A stretch of DNA of 63,860 bases from Myxococcales bacterium (GTDB lineage Bacteria; Myxococcota_A; UBA9042). The translations under genes were made by a program, and so were the position numbers. Shown here one piece after another: positions 62,212 through 63,860 of this stretch. Where the stretch lies: positions 1 through 63,860 of the forward strand of contig SHZF01000019.1 in NCBI GenBank assembly GCA_009692425.1, written 5' to 3'. Under the pieces are notes generated by a model, which was not told the origin of the DNA, made no database searches, and worked only from the letters and a program-made list of their open reading frames with translations. Position 1 is the first letter of the stretch; each line of letters starts with the position of its first letter.

Positions 62212-63498
62212 ATGAAGTTGACTTCTTCCCTTCGCACGGCCGTTGCGCTCGTTGCGATCACCGCGCTGGGCGCGTGCGCGTCGGCAGCCCCGGCTGGCGG
62301 CGGTGGCACAGCCGCGGGCACGGGCACGGGCACCGGAACCGGTACGGGCACCGGCACGACGGCGGGCAAGATCACGATCAGCGGCCAGCTCAAGGGCGCC
62401 CCCGGCGTCAAGTACACTTATGTCTCGTTCCACGCGTCGAACGGCAAGGGCAAGCCGGCCACGATCGTGCGCGCGCCGGTCGCCGCCGACGGCAAATACT
62501 CGGCGTCGGTCGATCGCAACAAGTCCTACGTCGGCGTGATCGAGTCCGGCGGCAAGGTCGTGGGCCAGCTCAAGTTCAAGGAGAGCGCCAAGGACACGAA
62601 GACGACTGGCACCCAGCTGCCGGTGCCGAAGGCCAAGGCGACGGCGCTTGAAGGCGACATCATCATCGTGATCCTGCTTTTGGCCGACGATGCGGCGGAT
62701 GGCGAGCCCGGCGACGAGTTCGGCGCCGAGACGAACCCGCTCACGCTCGTCGACTGGGACGGCGACGGCAAGAATGACTACGAAGACGACGACGACGATG
62801 GCGATGCCTCCCCCGATGACGTCGACAAGGACGACGACGGCGACGGCATCGACGATGACCAGGAAGATTTCGACCTCGACGGCGACGGCGAGTGTGACTG
62901 GTACGACGAGGACATCGACGGCGACGGCAAGCTCAACGCGAGCGACGACGACGACGACAACGACGGCACGAAAGACGAAGCCGAAGACGACGACGGCGGC
63001 GACATAGACGGCGACGGCATCACGAACAAGGACGATACCGACGACGACGGCGACGGCGTGCTCGACACCGAAGACCCCGATGACGACGGCGACGGCACAC
63101 CCGACGCCGTCGGTGATGCGGACGGCGACGGCAAGATGGACAAGGACGACGACGACGACGACAACGACGGCCTGCCGGACGCGACGGACCTCGACGACGA
63201 CAACGACGGCATCGAAGACACGGCCGAAGACGAAGACGGCGATGCCGACGACGACGGCGTGCCCGACGCCACCGACGACGATGACGACAACGACGGCACG
63301 AAAGACGCCGAAGACAAGGACGACGACAACGACGGCATCGACGATCAGGTCGAGGAATGCGACGGCGACATCGACGACGACGGCCTCAAGGACGCCGACG
63401 ACGAGGACGACGACGACGACGGCACGAAAGACGCCGATGACACCGACGACGACGGCGACGGCACGCCAGACACCGAAGACAAGGACTGCGCCGCGTAG
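62212..63498 (+). CDS. Asp-rich lipoprotein with thrombospondin-type-3 calcium repeats
   Basis: A 428-residue predicted lipoprotein: AVALVAITALGAC lipobox, a Gly/Thr microsatellite linker coded by GGCACG-type repeats, a small beta domain (KITISGQLKGAPGVKYTYVS, NKSYVGVIESGGKVVGQLKF) and, from about residue 180, an extremely acidic array. Its units are DDDNDGxxD and DDDGDGxxD (for example DWDGDGKNDYEDDDDDGD), the thrombospondin-type-3 pattern that coordinates Ca2+ and rigidifies only when calcium is bound. It ends ...EDKDCAA. It may be a calcium-dependent stalk or a calcium store on the cell surface. GGAG precedes the ATG by 6 bases. Confidence 0.88.
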   Translation: MKLTSSLRTAVALVAITALGACASAAPAGGGGTAAGTGTGTGTGTGTGTTAGKITISGQLKGAPGVKYTYVSFHASNGKGKPATIVRAPVAADGKYSASVDRNKSYVGVIESGGKVVGQLKFKESAKDTKTTGTQLPVPKAKATALEGDIIIVILLLADDAADGEPGDEFGAETNPLTLVDWDGDGKNDYEDDDDDGDASPDDVDKDDDGDGIDDDQEDFDLDGDGECDWYDEDIDGDGKLNASDDDDDNDGTKDEAEDDDGGDIDGDGITNKDDTDDDGDGVLDTEDPDDDGDGTPDAVGDADGDGKMDKDDDDDDNDGLPDATDLDDDNDGIEDTAEDEDGDADDDGVPDATDDDDDNDGTKDAEDKDDDNDGIDDQVEECDGDIDDDGLKDADDEDDDDDGTKDADDTDDDGDGTPDTEDKDCAA

Positions 63499-63529
63499 TC
63501 GGCCGCCGCCGTCGGGGTCAGCTGTTTGG

Positions 63530-63558
63530 TTGACCCTGCCACGCACGCGGACTAGGCT
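63530..63558 (+). promoter_or_regulatory. Predicted promoter of the final partial gene
   Basis: TTGACC at 63530-63535 and TAGGCT at 63553-63558 are 17 bp apart. The implied start near 63565 leaves about 79 bases before the ATG at 63644. Confidence 0.4.
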
Positions 63559-63643
63559 GCGTCGCAGGGTCCGTCCGTGCCGTCCGCTGGGTCCATGTGG
63601 TGTGGCTGGGCGGTAGCGGCAGGTGGACCCGAGCGGCGGGCAC

Positions 63644-63860
63644 ATGGGCAAACACACGAGTCATACCGCGTGCCGGGTGTTGGCGATGGCGGTCGCCGCG
63701 CTCGGGACCTGTGCTTTTGTGGGCACGGCGGAAGCGGGCAGGCGGCCTTTCCTGTGGGTCTACGACACCGAGGTGCTCGCCGAACGCGGCGTCGAACTCG
63801 AGCAGTGGATCACCCAGCGCATCATGCGCACGCCCGCGGATGCGAACGACATCTGGTGGG
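63644..63860 (+). CDS. Exported outer-membrane-type protein, N-terminal fragment
   Basis: A partial gene cut by the window end; 72 codons are visible. A signal peptide (VLAMAVAALGTCAFVGTAEA) is followed by GRRPFLWVYDTEVLAERGVE and LEQWITQRIM. The phrase FLWVYDT..L..G..ELEQWI is a start seen in uncharacterised outer-membrane beta-barrel proteins, so the mature protein may be a barrel, but too little is present to be certain. Confidence 0.6.
   Translation, partial: MGKHTSHTACRVLAMAVAALGTCAFVGTAEAGRRPFLWVYDTEVLAERGVELEQWITQRIMRTPADANDIWW

Noticed and set aside
62326-62360. GGCACG/GGCACC microsatellite as a possible origin or regulatory site.
   Set aside because: It encodes the Gly-Thr linker of the Asp-rich lipoprotein and has no wider structure.

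Overview
The window is very GC-rich, densely coding DNA from a Gram-negative bacterium. Its gene set points to the Myxococcota (deltaproteobacterial) group. There are many outer-membrane and secreted proteins, and a run of lipoproteins whose mature N-termini are Ala/Asp/Gly/Thr-rich linkers. Several proteins carry Cys-rich repeats of the CDDxNxCTxDxC and CGDGxCxxGExCxxCPxDCG types, MopE-type DDDCDGxTDE repeats or thrombospondin-type-3 Asp repeats. One ends in a MYXO-CTERM-like Cys / membrane helix / Arg tail. Housekeeping genes (alaS, rlmN, hrpB) are single copies scattered among surface-protein genes. I see no rRNA, tRNA, CRISPR array, integrase or complete insertion sequence. The organism assignment is inference from style, not from a marker gene.

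Layout. 0-2.2 kb (minus): start of an Lhr-like helicase and a two-gene ABC transporter. 2.3-2.4 kb: first copy of a 152-bp dispersed structured repeat. 2.5-11.1 kb (plus): a lone 2-oxoacid dehydrogenase E1 alpha, a large metallopeptidase with a barrel-like C-terminus, a cysteine-less glutaredoxin-like protein, a lipoprotein and a tandem pair of ATP-grasp enzymes. 11.1-21.4 kb (minus): a GT-C-like membrane protein, a peroxiredoxin lipoprotein read through an in-frame UGA, a sarcosine/dimethylglycine-dehydrogenase-like FAD-GcvT protein, sodC, a truncated cyclase, the second copy of the repeat beside a gene scrap, an ABC-2 exporter and rlmN. 21.5-30.4 kb: an alpha/beta-hydrolase lipoprotein, a fibrinogen-like surface protein, a CAP/SCP lipoprotein, a MopE-type protein, a quinone oxidoreductase and an S41 protease. 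30.5-41.2 kb (minus): a surface and signalling cluster of OmpA, FecR-type, CHASE2-cyclase and Ig-like lipoprotein genes, preceded by an adhesin-like protein and a large membrane protein. 41.4-54.5 kb: a 1842-residue Cys-repeat lipoprotein, an M28 peptidase, a second Cys-repeat lipoprotein and three poorly known proteins. 54.8-63.9 kb: alaS, a frameshifted small lipoprotein, a Cys-rich lipoprotein, hrpB, an Asp-rich TSP3 lipoprotein and the start of an outer-membrane-type protein.

The two strongest observations are these. (1) 12969-13769: a peroxiredoxin with UGA exactly where the peroxidatic cysteine belongs, followed at the right distance by a hairpin that fits a bacterial SECIS, so it is probably a selenoprotein. 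(2) 2264-2415 and 18065-18216: two 152-bp intergenic copies that align without gaps (125/152 identical by hand count) and keep a hairpin whose arms can also pair with an upstream segment. In addition, many genes are preceded by a recurring promoter layout, TTGCCN or a relative, then 17 bp, then TANNCT/CACACT. This supports several of the chosen starts.

No complete new defence or biosynthetic system is visible. Most of the window encodes envelope biology: export, anchoring, proteolysis, calcium- or disulfide-stabilised surface proteins, and extracytoplasmic redox proteins (SodC and the seleno-peroxiredoxin).
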